Shown here: positions 27,368-36,904 of the stretch, piece after piece
Numbering within the stretch: the stretch's first letter is position 1
How the letters are laid out: each line of letters opens with the position of its first letter
Assembly (NCBI RefSeq): GCF_002443295.1
Contig: NZ_BAOS01000004.1
Location: 403,697 to 467,696, forward strand
Reading direction: 5' to 3'
DNA length: 64,000 bases
DNA from: Candidatus Scalindua japonica
GTDB lineage: Bacteria > Planctomycetota > Brocadiia > Brocadiales > Scalinduaceae
The notes under the pieces: generated by a model
Seen by the model: only the letters and a program-made list of their open reading frames with translations
What the model was told of the DNA's origin: nothing
Databases searched by the model: none
Program-made: the position numbers and the translations under genes

Positions 27368-28756
27368 TCACTTCTTTTTTCTTTTTACCTTCTTTCGCTT
27401 ACTCCTGATCTTTCTTGGAAGTCTCATGGCATCAGTCGGCAGTCCTTCCCCTCCCTGAAAGCTTTTTGGGTCTATATCACCAAGTGACCTGAACATTTTC
27501 TTCATTTGCTTGAATTGCTTAAGCAGCTGGCTTACATCCTGTGAGTTTGTTCCGCTTCCACGAGATATTCTATGTCTCCTGCTACCCTCAATTTTTTCAG
27601 GGTTCATTCGCTCTTCAAGTGTCATTGACCGAATAATCGCCTCAACCCTTTTCAGTTGATTCTCATCAACATCCATCCCCTTCATCTTTTTGCCCATTCC
27701 AGGAATCATACCGAGTATATCTTTCATTGGCCCCATTTTCCTTACCTGCTGTAACTGGTTGAGAAAATCGTCAAGTGTCAGTGTATTATCTTTAATCTTT
27801 TTTTCTAGTTTTTCAGCCTCTTTCTCATCAATAGCCAACTGGGCTTTTTCAACCAGAGAAACAACGTCACCCATTCCAAGAATTCTGGAAGCCATGCGGT
27901 CCGGATGAAATTCCTCAAGCTTGTCAAGCTTCTCACCAAGCCCTACAAATTTTATAGGTTTACCGGTAACGGCTTTGATTGATAGTGCGGCGCCACCCCT
28001 GGTATCACCATCCAATTTTGTTAAAATTACACCATCAAAATTAAGTTGCGAATGGAACTCTTTTGCGCTGTTAACAGCGTCCTGACCGGTCATAGAATCA
28101 CAAACAAAGAAGATCTGTGTTGGTTTTATCTGTTTCTTAATCTGATTCAATTCCAACATCAACTCTTCATCAACATGCAATCTGCCAGCAGTATCCAGAA
28201 TGACTACATTATGCTTGTCAAGAAACGCACGCTTCATCGCCCATTTGCATATCTTAAGGGGATTAGAACCTTTTTCAGAATATACCGGGATATTAAGCTG
28301 CCGCCCAATCACCTTCAACTGCTCAATAGCAGCCGGTCTCTGAACATCAGCAGCTACGAGTAACGGACTTTTGCCTTTTGACAAAATCATATTTGCAAGC
28401 TTACCTGCCGTTGTCGTCTTTCCGCTTCCCTGTAGCCCGGCAAGCATGATGACAGTAATGTCCCCGTCTACATACTTTATGGTAGAGTCACCAGGGCCCA
28501 TAAGATTTGCCATCTCGGTTTGTACTATTTTTACTATCTGCTGGCCCGGTGTAACACTTTTAAGAACTTCCTCGCCGACTGCCTTTTCTGTAACCTTTTT
28601 TATGAAATCCTTTACGACCTTATAATTTGTATCCGCTTCCAGGAGCGCGACCCTGACTTCACGCAAACCATCTTGTATGTTTTGCTCGCTCAGCCTGCCC
28701 CTGCCGCGCATTTTATTAAATATTGTCTCGAAATTACCGGTAATTGATTCAAACAT
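27368..28756 (-). CDS. ffh: Signal recognition particle protein Ffh
   Basis: 462 residues. N domain (1-90), GTPase domain with GLQGSGKTTTAGKLA (107-121), LDTAGR, TKLDGDTRGG and GLGEK, then the methionine-rich M domain with MIPGMGKKMKGM and RMNPEKI plus SRRHRISRGSGT that bind 4.5S RNA and signal sequences. It targets nascent membrane proteins to FtsY and SecYEG. The lysine-rich C-terminus is slightly longer than in E. coli (453). Confidence 0.97.
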   Translation of the reverse strand: MFESITGNFETIFNKMRGRGRLSEQNIQDGLREVRVALLEADTNYKVVKDFIKKVTEKAVGEEVLKSVTPGQQIVKIVQTEMANLMGPGDSTIKYVDGDITVIMLAGLQGSGKTTTAGKLANMILSKGKSPLLVAADVQRPAAIEQLKVIGRQLNIPVYSEKGSNPLKICKWAMKRAFLDKHNVVILDTAGRLHVDEELMLELNQIKKQIKPTQIFFVCDSMTGQDAVNSAKEFHSQLNFDGVILTKLDGDTRGGAALSIKAVTGKPIKFVGLGEKLDKLEEFHPDRMASRILGMGDVVSLVEKAQLAIDEKEAEKLEKKIKDNTLTLDDFLNQLQQVRKMGPMKDILGMIPGMGKKMKGMDVDENQLKRVEAIIRSMTLEERMNPEKIEGSRRHRISRGSGTNSQDVSQLLKQFKQMKKMFRSLGDIDPKSFQGGEGLPTDAMRLPRKIRSKRKKVKRKKK

Positions 28757-29172
28757 TTTTATGTATTCCCGTTATTTCTTATCCGTATATCTATCAAAAA
28801 GTCGATACACCAGCCCTACATACCTCTTTAAGCAGATTTTCCCGCTTAAAAACAGTAATTAGATGACTGTACTAGAAATGTACTAAAGCTCAGTGTGGTA
28901 AAACCTCGTGATTGCAACAGGAAATATATGTAACCACCAATATAAAAACCAGTTACGTTTTTTGTCAAATCAGACATATTTCACATATATCTATACCTGT
29001 TGCCTGCTTATCAGCTGCGGTTCAGCAAGACTTTACATAAATTACAATATCAGAAATAAACACCCTGACTATAAAAGTCTATAATTTAATATAAATCAAT
29101 GAAATAATCAACGTAAATTATTTTAGAATGTACCTTTAGAACTCGAAAAAGCACTTTATATTTATGGAACCT
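28757..29172. other. Gene-free spacer between ffh and murA
   Basis: No coding frame is supported on either strand. The minus-strand promoter for ffh should lie near 28760-28900, but I cannot point to a clear -35/-10 pair. I see no terminator with a strong stem after murA. Confidence 0.5.
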
Positions 29173-30471
29173 TTACTCCTTTTCCCGCCATATTTTTGCA
29201 CCCAGATTTGCCAGACGATCTTCCAGCCTTTCGTACCCCCTGTCAATATGATATAGTCGCCTGATCTCTGTAACACCCTTAGCAGCTAACCCTGCAACTA
29301 TTAAAGACGCACTTGCTCTTAAATCAGATGCCATCACTGTTGTCCCTGAAAGCGATGATACGCCTTTAATAATAGCAATAGCATCTTCATTCATGATATT
29401 CGCGCCCATCCTGTTAAGTTCCGCAATATGCATAAATCTGTGCGGGAATACCCTCTCTGTTATAACACTTGTCCCATTTGCTATGCTCAGCAATGTGGTA
29501 AATTGTGCTTGCATATCGGTAGGCATACCAGGATACGGTAATGTGGTAAGATTTATCGGTTTAATGTTTCCATCGCTTTTAACTATACATTCACCTTTAT
29601 TTTCATAGCCAGAACTGTTATTAACGGCATCACGGAGATCAATATAAACACCAGCCTCTCGTAATTTGTCGATAACCGAAGCCAGATAGCATGAAGCATC
29701 ATTTTCTAAAACTATATTTCCTCCCGTAATTGCACCCGCGATCATAATAGTCCCGGCTTCAATTCTGTCGGGTATTATCTCGTAGTCAACTCCGTTCAGC
29801 TCATCAACACCATCTATAATCAGGTTGTTCTCACCTATTGCACTTATATTAGCCCCTGCTTTATTAAGAAAGTTAGCAAGGTCCTGCACTTCAGGTTCAC
29901 AGGCCGCATTTTCTATTATAGTTCTTCCCTCCGCAAGTACAGCAGCCATCATTATGTTACATGTGCCAAGTACTGTTGAGCCGTAGGGACCTCCAAGATA
30001 AACCCTGCTGCCTTTCAGCTTTTCACCGGTAGCAATTACATAGCCATCCTTCACTTCAACCTCAGCGCCCAGCGCTTCAATTCCTTTAAGATGAATGTCT
30101 ATAGGTCTGGAGCCAATTGAGCACCCGCCGGGAATTGACACTTTTGCCATACCTCTTTTTCCAAGCAATGGCCCCAGAACGCAGATTGACGCCCTCATTC
30201 TCCTCACAAGATCGTACGGGGCCGTTATATTACTCTCATCTTTTACAGTAATATCCAGTGAACCATCCTGGCATTTTTTCGTTTCTACACCAAGCTCGTT
30301 AAGGATATCGCAAAGAGTTTTGACATCTGTAAGTTCAGGAATGCCCCGTAATTTTGAGGTACCATGTATCAATAGACATGCGGCCATAATAGGCAGCGCA
30401 GCATTTTTGGCGCCATTTACCCTGACCCTTCCGTTTAAGGGGTATCCACCCTCAATTACCATTTTTTCCAT
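29173..30471 (-). CDS. murA: UDP-N-acetylglucosamine 1-carboxyvinyltransferase
   Basis: 432 residues, EPT/RTP fold. GAKNAALPIMAACLL (20-34), and the catalytic loop PGGCSIGSRPIDIHLKG with Cys117, so the enzyme should be fosfomycin-sensitive in type. MPTDMQAQFTTLLSIANG and FPHRFMHIAELNRMGA follow. MurA transfers enolpyruvate from PEP to UDP-GlcNAc, the first step of peptidoglycan synthesis. Its presence means this organism makes at least part of the peptidoglycan pathway. Confidence 0.96.
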   Translation of the reverse strand: MEKMVIEGGYPLNGRVRVNGAKNAALPIMAACLLIHGTSKLRGIPELTDVKTLCDILNELGVETKKCQDGSLDITVKDESNITAPYDLVRRMRASICVLGPLLGKRGMAKVSIPGGCSIGSRPIDIHLKGIEALGAEVEVKDGYVIATGEKLKGSRVYLGGPYGSTVLGTCNIMMAAVLAEGRTIIENAACEPEVQDLANFLNKAGANISAIGENNLIIDGVDELNGVDYEIIPDRIEAGTIMIAGAITGGNIVLENDASCYLASVIDKLREAGVYIDLRDAVNNSSGYENKGECIVKSDGNIKPINLTTLPYPGMPTDMQAQFTTLLSIANGTSVITERVFPHRFMHIAELNRMGANIMNEDAIAIIKGVSSLSGTTVMASDLRASASLIVAGLAAKGVTEIRRLYHIDRGYERLEDRLANLGAKIWREKE

Positions 30472-30508
30472 TTTTTATTAATCAGGTTGTTATCGCACGA
30501 AACAGTCA

Positions 30509-30573
30509 TTCGAATTCGCTCAGTGTGACATCATTTTGAGTGCCTGTCAGATGTTATCCTGAGCGAATTCGAA
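30509..30573. repeat. Perfect 15-bp inverted repeat
   Basis: ttcgaattcgctcag (30509-30523) and ctgagcgaattcgaa (30559-30573) can pair with a 35-base loop. It lies between the carbamoyltransferase and murA genes, which both run on the minus strand. No long T run follows, so it may be a dispersed repeat more than a terminator. Confidence 0.55.
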
Positions 30574-30631
30574 GTATTATTACATATTATGATTCATCAT
30601 ATAAATTAAATTAATAGCTGGAGGAGTGCCT

Positions 30632-32449
30632 TCAATCAGGCTCAAACTCCTTTTGCCAATCAATATCATCCTCTAACGGTTTCTGTCTCTTTTTGTCCAG
30701 AAGATAGCTTCCCATAATGAGATAATCCATTCCTGTTCTCATAAAGCATTTATAAGCCTCTTCAGGCCGACACACTATTGGTTCACCTCTAACATTAAAG
30801 GAGGTATTAACAACCATGGGGCAACCGGTTTTTTTGTAAAACTCTTCTATGACACTATAAAACAGAGGATTATCTTCCCTGGATACAGTCTGTATCCTTG
30901 CGGAGTAATCTACATGTGTAATTGCCGGCACATCAGAGCGTGCCACTTTTAACTTTTCCAGACCAAATAACCTCTCTTCATCACCTGACATTTTGATCTT
31001 TTTCTCATCTTTTATATTTGCCACTAATAGCATATACGGACTTTCGCAATCCATATCAAAATAATCTGACACATGTTCCTTCAATACCGACGGAGCAAAC
31101 GGCCTGAATGACTCTCTGTATTTAATCTTTACATTCATTACCGACTGCATTTCTTTTGAACGCGGGTCCCCAATAATACTTCTCGAACCAAGTGAACGCG
31201 GACCAAATTCCATCCTTCCCTCAAACCACCCTATCACATTCTCACCCGCAATCAATTCCGCAACTATTGACGGTATTTCGTCTGTTTTAAGTTTCTCAAA
31301 ATGAGAACCCTCTTTCGTTAGAAAATCCTCTATCTCTTTATCCTCATAGTGATTTCCTATGTAAGATGCCTTCTGCATCGACTTTGCTTCTTTTACTTCC
31401 CGATCATTACTCAAATACTCGTACCAGATCAGTAACGCCACACCCAGGGCACCGCCCGCATCACCCGCCGCGGGTTGAATCCACAGATTTTCAAAAGGCC
31501 CTTCTCTTAACAGCTTACCATTTGATACACAATTCAGTGCGACACCTCCCGCAAGACACAGGTTCTTCTTCCCGGTCTCTTTATAAACATGGTTTGCCAT
31601 ACGTTGTACCACCTCTTCGGTAACAATCTGTATTGATCTTGCCAGGTCCATCTCTCTTTGAGTAATTCCTGACTCCGGTTTGGAAGGAGGACCGTCAAAC
31701 AATTTGCTGAATCGGCTGTTTGTCATTGTGAGCCCTGTACAATAATTGAAATATTTCATGTTCAACTTGAAAGAGCCATCTTCTTTCAAGTCAATCAACT
31801 CATTTAAGATAGTATCAACATATCTGGGCTCTCCATAAGGTGCCAACCCCATAACTTTATACTCAGCAGAATTAACTTTAAATCCGGTGTAATAGGTAAA
31901 AGCAGAATATAAAAGTCCTAATGAATGTGGAAACTTTAACTCGGACAGGATTTGAATCTGATTCTCTTCTCCAATACCATAGCTTGTTGTCGTCCACTCT
32001 CCCACTGCATCAATTGTCAATATTGCCGCATCTGAGAATGGAGATGGATAGAATGCGGAAGCTGCATGAGACTCATGATGTTCAGGGAATAATACATCCC
32101 CTTTGAATCCAATCTTCTTCTTAACAATATCCCTTATAAAAAGTTTTTGTTTAATCCACAACGGAATTGATTTAAAAAATGATCTTATCCCAAACGGCGC
32201 ATATGCAAGATAGCTATATAAGATTCTCTCAAATTTAATAAACGGCTTATCATAAAACCCGACATAGTCAATACCTTCCGCATTGACACCCGCTTCCTTT
32301 AAACAATACTCCACCGCATTAGTAGGAAAATGAAAATCGTGCTTTTTCCTCGTAAACCTCTCTTCTTGCGCAGCGGCTACTATCTCACCATCCCTTACAA
32401 GACATGCAGCGCTATCATGATAAAAAGCTGAAATACCAATGATATTCAT
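30632..32449 (-). CDS. NodU/CmcH-type carbamoyltransferase
   Basis: 605 residues from ATG 32449. The N-terminal Kae1-like domain has HESHAASAFYPSPFSDAAIL and GGVALNCVSNGKLL; the C-terminal domain has EFGPRSLGSRSIIGDPR, FRPFAPSVL and NTSFNVRGEPIVCRPEEA. The family moves a carbamoyl group from carbamoyl phosphate via carbamoyl-AMP onto a hydroxyl of a sugar or other small molecule. Genes for DUF5989 and SxtJ lie upstream on the same strand, the usual trio, though a terminator and a MITE-like repeat separate them. The acceptor cannot be told from sequence. Confidence 0.9.
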   Translation of the reverse strand: MNIIGISAFYHDSAACLVRDGEIVAAAQEERFTRKKHDFHFPTNAVEYCLKEAGVNAEGIDYVGFYDKPFIKFERILYSYLAYAPFGIRSFFKSIPLWIKQKLFIRDIVKKKIGFKGDVLFPEHHESHAASAFYPSPFSDAAILTIDAVGEWTTTSYGIGEENQIQILSELKFPHSLGLLYSAFTYYTGFKVNSAEYKVMGLAPYGEPRYVDTILNELIDLKEDGSFKLNMKYFNYCTGLTMTNSRFSKLFDGPPSKPESGITQREMDLARSIQIVTEEVVQRMANHVYKETGKKNLCLAGGVALNCVSNGKLLREGPFENLWIQPAAGDAGGALGVALLIWYEYLSNDREVKEAKSMQKASYIGNHYEDKEIEDFLTKEGSHFEKLKTDEIPSIVAELIAGENVIGWFEGRMEFGPRSLGSRSIIGDPRSKEMQSVMNVKIKYRESFRPFAPSVLKEHVSDYFDMDCESPYMLLVANIKDEKKIKMSGDEERLFGLEKLKVARSDVPAITHVDYSARIQTVSREDNPLFYSVIEEFYKKTGCPMVVNTSFNVRGEPIVCRPEEAYKCFMRTGMDYLIMGSYLLDKKRQKPLEDDIDWQKEFEPD

Positions 32450-32529
32450 TTTACTTGTTCTCAAATGTAAAAAAATGACCAGAGTTGCCCAGTAAGTTTT
32501 TTAGCGTTTACTATTTATTGTGCCAAAAC

Positions 32530-32639
32530 TGTCATTCCAGCAATCAGTTGAACGGGAATGTAAAATTATCACTACAATGGCAGCGAGATTCCCATTTTCC
32601 CGTCCAAACGGATTCATCCGGACGTACACGGGAATGACA
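32530..32639. repeat. MITE-like repeat, copy 2
   Basis: Begins tgtcattccagcaatc and ends cgggaatgaca, with internal inverted repeats (cccgtcc/ggacg). It shares ends and the leading caaaactgtcattcc with the copies at 18052 and 56592 but has a different centre. Confidence 0.55.
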
Positions 32640-32775
32640 TATGGCAACTTTGAAGCCAATGCATACATTTTAGTACCACCTTGAATTTGAATAGATTAGA
32701 CAACTACAATTGAGAAATTATACTCATAAATCAGATTCAAACAACCTTAAATAGCCACATAGTAAACAAAACCAA

Positions 32776-32819
32776 TAAAAAAAAGGCCTACCCTTTCTTA
32801 AAATAAAAGGACAGGCCCT
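32776..32819 (-). terminator. Rho-independent terminator after DUF5989 gene
   Basis: On the minus strand ggcctgtcctttt pairs with aaagggtaggcc (one bulge per arm), followed by a run of nine T. It lies just downstream of the DUF5989 stop and should end the SxtJ-DUF5989 transcript before the carbamoyltransferase gene. Confidence 0.75.
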
Positions 32820-32863
32820 CTCTAAAACATTCCTGAAAAAAAAGAATAATTATCGATATATCA

Positions 32864-33022
32864 TCAAAACAGAGCGTAAATAAATGGCGCAACGGCAGAA
32901 CTTTCTGTAAATATTATCAAGAACCCAAGTAACAATAAAAGGACAATAATAGGTGCAAGCCAGAATTTCTTACGTACCTTCATAAATGCCCACAATTCAC
33001 CAACTATTGAAATCTTGCTCAC
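32864..33022 (-). CDS. DUF5989 membrane protein
   Basis: 52 residues from a GTG at 33022 with ggagg seven bases upstream. Sequence pattern: SKISIVGELWAFMKVRKKFW, a single membrane helix LAPIIVLLLLLGFLIIF, then SAVAPFIYALF. This is the usual small partner of NodU-type carbamoyltransferases next to SxtJ. It has no ATG and is short, so gene finders may miss it. The role is unknown. Confidence 0.8.
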   Translation of the reverse strand: MSKISIVGELWAFMKVRKKFWLAPIIVLLLLLGFLIIFTESSAVAPFIYALF

Positions 33023-33168
33023 TTACTTACCTCCAACTAATATTTAAATAAGAGCTTACGTCAATTTTATACAGCCGCAACAAACCAGTCTGCCAGAAAA
33101 TTTGTATTTTTTTATTCTGTAAGTCAGCAAAAACCGATCCGATTATCATAATATTTTGTTTTATGTCT

Positions 33169-33573
33169 CTAAAACTGCCGCTCAAATTGCTTCTTAGAAA
33201 ACAAACCGGAATCTTTCTTAACCCAATATGACTTTGCATTCCTTTCAATACGTTCGTCTAGAAAATCCTTTCCTATTAACTTTGCGAACAGACCAATTGG
33301 TGTAAAAATCAGGTAATAAATTATACCCAGAATAATCCTGGTATTTACCCACCCTATCGCATTACCCACAGTTGTTATTACTTTAAATACCGGCTTTAAA
33401 ATAATCGGTGTAAAAAATGCCAATGTTATGACAAGGCCGGCAAATCCGAAAAACCATACACAAACATCAACATGCCCTTTATAATATTGCAATCCACCAA
33501 CGAGACATAACAAAGCAGTCAGACCAAATCCAAATTTCTTTATCTCTTTTATTTCATCTTTTGGTTTACGCAC
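33169..33573 (-). CDS. SxtJ family membrane protein
   Basis: 134 residues: two to three membrane helices (FGFGLTALLCLVGGLQYY, CVWFFGFAGLVITLAFFTPI, ILGIIYYLIFTPIGLFAKLI), then a conserved short tail with YWVKKDSGLFSKKQFERQF. SxtJ-like proteins accompany carbamoyltransferases, including in saxitoxin clusters; their role is not known. It is the first gene of the SxtJ-DUF5989 unit. Confidence 0.8.
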   Translation of the reverse strand: MRKPKDEIKEIKKFGFGLTALLCLVGGLQYYKGHVDVCVWFFGFAGLVITLAFFTPIILKPVFKVITTVGNAIGWVNTRIILGIIYYLIFTPIGLFAKLIGKDFLDERIERNAKSYWVKKDSGLFSKKQFERQF

Positions 33574-33797
33574 ACCTCTACCTCACAACATTGAACGGAA
33601 AACTATCACAGCAAATTAGCAATAAGCACCCTCAAATTAATAACCTATACTGATATTGTCAACAAAAAACACCAAACAAACCCTTTGGTTTTTATACTCT
33701 TCCTGTAATTCCAGCTTTCCTGAGATATATTGTTTCTTTGTCATCAAATAATGTAACTTTTCTGTTAAAGTACATTTAAAGAGACTGCTATCGGACA

Positions 33798-34640
33798 TTA
33801 TGATATTTGTCCTATTAATTTGGTTAATACTTTACCCGGGCCAATCTCCTCAAATTCCGTATCAGGCTGCATCTTAAGATATTGAATAGTTTCTATCCAA
33901 CGTACCGGATTGCTGATCTGCTGGGTCATGTTATCGACAATTTCACTGTTTTGATAAGGCGCTGCGGTATAGTTGGCAATTACCGGGATTTCAACTGGTT
34001 GAAATGCAAAATTCTTTAAAAAGTCAGCAAACTCATCCTGTGCATCCAGCATATAGCGCGAATGGAACGCACCACTTACCTTTAATGGAATAAACAATTT
34101 AACTCCTGCTTCTTCAAAAACGGCCTTAACGGCATCAATGTCCTCTTTACGGCCTGAAATTACCGTCTGTTTCGGAGAATTAAGATTCGCAATATCTATT
34201 GTCTCAAAAGAGGCATCTTTTAAGACCTGTTTGATTTTTTCAGGTTGCATTCCAATAACAGCCGCCATACCGCCCCCGGTCGCCTTGACCATAATTTCTC
34301 CTCTTTTTTTTACCAGCTTTAAACCTGTGATAAAGTCGAACACGCCGGCAGCGAAAAGAGCATTATATTCACCGAGACTATGCCCTGCGACAAAATCAGG
34401 ACGAAGATTTGCTTCTCCTGTTTTACTCAAATAGGTAAGTGCATTCACTATATACAACGCCGGCTGCGTATGATCCGTCTGTCCCAGTTTTTTATCAGTA
34501 TCCTCCAGACAAAGATTTTTTATAGAATACCCCAATACCTCATCAGCCTGTTTCACTAATTCCGAAAATTGATCAAATAACTCCCCGCCCATTCCAACTG
34601 CTTGTGACCCCTGACCCGGAAAGACATATATTTTAGTCAT
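33798..34640 (-). CDS. fabD: Malonyl-CoA:ACP acyltransferase (FabD / trans-AT type)
   Basis: 280 residues from ATG 34640 with ggag six bases upstream. MTKIYVFPGQGSQAVGMG, then GHSLGEYNALFAAG with the nucleophile Ser88 and SGAFHSRYM with the catalytic His. The spacing LCLEDTDKKLGQTDHTQPAL and the short C-terminus resemble stand-alone acyltransferases of trans-AT polyketide systems as much as classical FabD. No fatty acid genes adjoin it, so the pathway is uncertain. It loads malonyl units onto an acyl carrier protein. Confidence 0.85.
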   Translation of the reverse strand: MTKIYVFPGQGSQAVGMGGELFDQFSELVKQADEVLGYSIKNLCLEDTDKKLGQTDHTQPALYIVNALTYLSKTGEANLRPDFVAGHSLGEYNALFAAGVFDFITGLKLVKKRGEIMVKATGGGMAAVIGMQPEKIKQVLKDASFETIDIANLNSPKQTVISGRKEDIDAVKAVFEEAGVKLFIPLKVSGAFHSRYMLDAQDEFADFLKNFAFQPVEIPVIANYTAAPYQNSEIVDNMTQQISNPVRWIETIQYLKMQPDTEFEEIGPGKVLTKLIGQIS

Positions 34641-34652
34641 GCCCCACTCCAC

Positions 34653-35131
34653 TATATAATTTATTTTAAGTAAGTAAAAGTATATGCCCGCCTGCCAATC
34701 AGTTCGGGCAGGAAATTTGCCGTGAACTAAAGCAGTTCGGAATAAGTATTTTATTATTTAACGTAAGACACTTCAATTCCGGTTACCTGCCGGACTCTTT
34801 AAGGCTCGGGGCATTACCACACACAAGAGATATAATACATAAAAACAGGAAGACATCAAACAGAAACTGCTTATGATAACTCATGGTGTACACCATAGGC
34901 TATTTCAGAGAGAGTTAGATATTCAAAATTCATAATTAAGAAATCTAACCACCTAAACAGGACAAGCTGGAAATTCAGATAGTCGTGTGATTAGGATTTT
35001 GAACATTCAGATTATATAGTTGTTTCGAAATTCTGAATTCCCAGCCAGCAAATCTGTCGGGCGGGAACATTCAAATGTATTTTTTTTCAAAATTGGTCAA
35101 AATATTATTGTTAAGGTCCAAATATTATTCA
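34653..35131. other. Gene-free spacer with two REP-like palindromes
   Basis: Palindromes of the cctgcccga family lie at 34684-34712 (tgcccgcctgcc / cgggcagga) and 35040-35068 (cccagccagc / ggcgggaa, imperfect). No frame is supported. Confidence 0.5.
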
Positions 35132-36493
35132 TCACGCATGCAAGGAGTCCCTTAATCCTGCATTCAAACGTTTTGCCATGGCCTTAACTTCATCAAAAGT
35201 TCCATAATCAACACCCATACCTACGGTCGTAAAAGTACTTTTATTGTGAATCAAAGGTTCATCAACTACTTGTGGACATAGCTGAGTAGCTTCCCGGAAC
35301 TCTTCTGTTCCAGGAACAGGAGAATACTCTGTCATTTTTATCTTTGCCCCTAATCTATTGATATACTCTATTGCTTTCACCACCTCATCAATCGTCTGGC
35401 CCGGCATGCCGATAAGTATGTAAATACCAATATCTATTATTCTACCTTCATCCGCTTCCTGAAGATTATGCAGGGCCGTTTCCAGCTCCCGACAACTTAC
35501 CTTGTTTTTAGATGCTCTCTGTACTGCAGTTGAAGTACCTTCAAAGCCTAATCTGATCGTTTGAAAACCGGCCATTCTTAGTAATCTTGCCAATCTTCTG
35601 TCTATATATTTAGGGTGAATACCGTTGGGTGTGTGAAATCGTGGGTGAATCCCTTTTTTAATTAATAGCTCCAGTATTGGGACAATATGTCTTTTCGGGT
35701 CCACCAGTAAAGCATCATCAAAAAAAGCAATATCCTCAACTCCCAGCACTTTAACATATTTTTCCAGTTCGGCGACAACATTTTCCGGCCGTCTGAAGGT
35801 GAACTTCGACTCAAAAAGAAACGAAGCGCAATAACTGCAACGATAAGGACAACCCCTGGAAGTAATCATGCTCACAGAATCCAGTTCAGGATAAAGCTCA
35901 TAAGCAGGGACTATTTCCGTTTCCAACCACTTCCCGACATTATAATAATCTCGTTCTTTACCACTGATTTTATCAGCCAGCTTTAACACCTCTAACTCCC
36001 CTGCTCCCTCTATGACATAATCTGCTCCGGAATTTGCTTTGGCATGTTCGAGACAGAGAGTAGCATAAATACCCCCAAGAATAACCGGAACAGAAGGAAA
36101 TATAGATTTAATGATTTCAATTACTTCAAATACACCAGGATACCAGTATGTCATATGAGATGTGACACAAATCATCCAGGGTTTTGGAACAACTTTTAAT
36201 CTCTTCCTGAATTCTTCCTGAGGTATACCATAACGCTTAAAAGTCCTTGGTATATTATTAAAGAATGAAGGTTTTTCTATCTGTTCCGAGTAAAAAGATT
36301 TTGTTCCATACTGTCGCTCTTTATGTGGATATCCGTAGTTATAAAGACAATCTATCAACTGAACGTTATAGCCGAAAAGCTGCAGAGTTGAACCGACATA
36401 AAGGAGACCAAGAGGTTTAACCCAGAGATCAAAAGCGGCAAAATCATGTATCCACGGGTTGATCAACAGGATGTTGTGAGCCTTATCATTCAT
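35132..36493 (-). CDS. B12-binding radical SAM protein
   Basis: 453 residues. N-terminal B12-binding-like Rossmann domain (1-180) with ILLINPWIHDFAAFDLWVKP, VGSTLQLFGYNVQLIDCL and VILGGIYATLC. Radical SAM core with TSRGCPYRCSYC; the three cluster Cys are 215, 219 and 222. YSPVPGTEEFREA is near the C-terminus. Such proteins do methylations or rearrangements on unreactive carbon centres; the substrate cannot be told. It is the last chromosomal gene before the tRNA-Thr element. 36494-36623 shows nothing but a trace of the gtccgggg repeat at 36541. Confidence 0.85.
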   Translation of the reverse strand: MNDKAHNILLINPWIHDFAAFDLWVKPLGLLYVGSTLQLFGYNVQLIDCLYNYGYPHKERQYGTKSFYSEQIEKPSFFNNIPRTFKRYGIPQEEFRKRLKVVPKPWMICVTSHMTYWYPGVFEVIEIIKSIFPSVPVILGGIYATLCLEHAKANSGADYVIEGAGELEVLKLADKISGKERDYYNVGKWLETEIVPAYELYPELDSVSMITSRGCPYRCSYCASFLFESKFTFRRPENVVAELEKYVKVLGVEDIAFFDDALLVDPKRHIVPILELLIKKGIHPRFHTPNGIHPKYIDRRLARLLRMAGFQTIRLGFEGTSTAVQRASKNKVSCRELETALHNLQEADEGRIIDIGIYILIGMPGQTIDEVVKAIEYINRLGAKIKMTEYSPVPGTEEFREATQLCPQVVDEPLIHNKSTFTTVGMGVDYGTFDEVKAMAKRLNAGLRDSLHA

Positions 36494-36623
36494 TAGTCAT
36501 TCGGAATATTTTTAACCGCTGTGTTCTCTCCGAGCTCCTTGTCCTCGGCATCTTTTGCCCGGGAAGCTTTTAGATTTGTTCTTTAGTATTAATTCGTGAA
36601 ATTCGTGTCTCATCACTTCTTTT

Positions 36624-36653
36624 ATAAAAGCCCGCGGTGGGAATCGAACCCAC
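36624..36653. repeat. attL: 3' end of tRNA-Thr
   Basis: A 30-base string (ataaaagcccgcggtggg followed by aatcgaacccac) is identical to 54394-54423, where it forms the 3' end of the intact tRNA-Thr on the minus strand. Here the rest of the tRNA is absent. This is the expected scar left by a tRNA-targeting integrase. Confidence 0.9.
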
Positions 36654-36710
36654 TTTATAAAACCTTAACACATTAAATAATAATGACTTATAAATTTGGT
36701 TTTCTACCTA

Positions 36711-36728
36711 GTGACGGCCTGGTGACGG
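36711..36728. promoter_or_regulatory. Paired gtgacgg repeat inside the left end
   Basis: gtgacggcctggtgacgg lies 58 bases inside attL, over the last codons of the integrase gene. An 18-base match with one difference lies 49-66 bases inside attR (54328-54345). Both are in the same orientation. I infer integrase arm-binding sites or repeats used in excision. Confidence 0.45.
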
Positions 36729-36904
36729 TTTTACTGTTCCAGTCTTTGAAGGTGAAGAGTTATCCACATTTTGTATTTTGGCAAGTGAAATCACTTTTTC
36801 TTTTAAAGAGACATTAGAGATATCAATTTTTAATTTTTCTAGATCGTTATGTAAGTACTTTTCTGTCGTTTTTATATTTGAATGTCCCAAGAGGCTCGAA
36901 ACGC

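Noticed and set aside
30095..30481. Plus-strand frame of 128 residues in murA
   Set aside because: Antisense shadow of murA with no recognisable domain.
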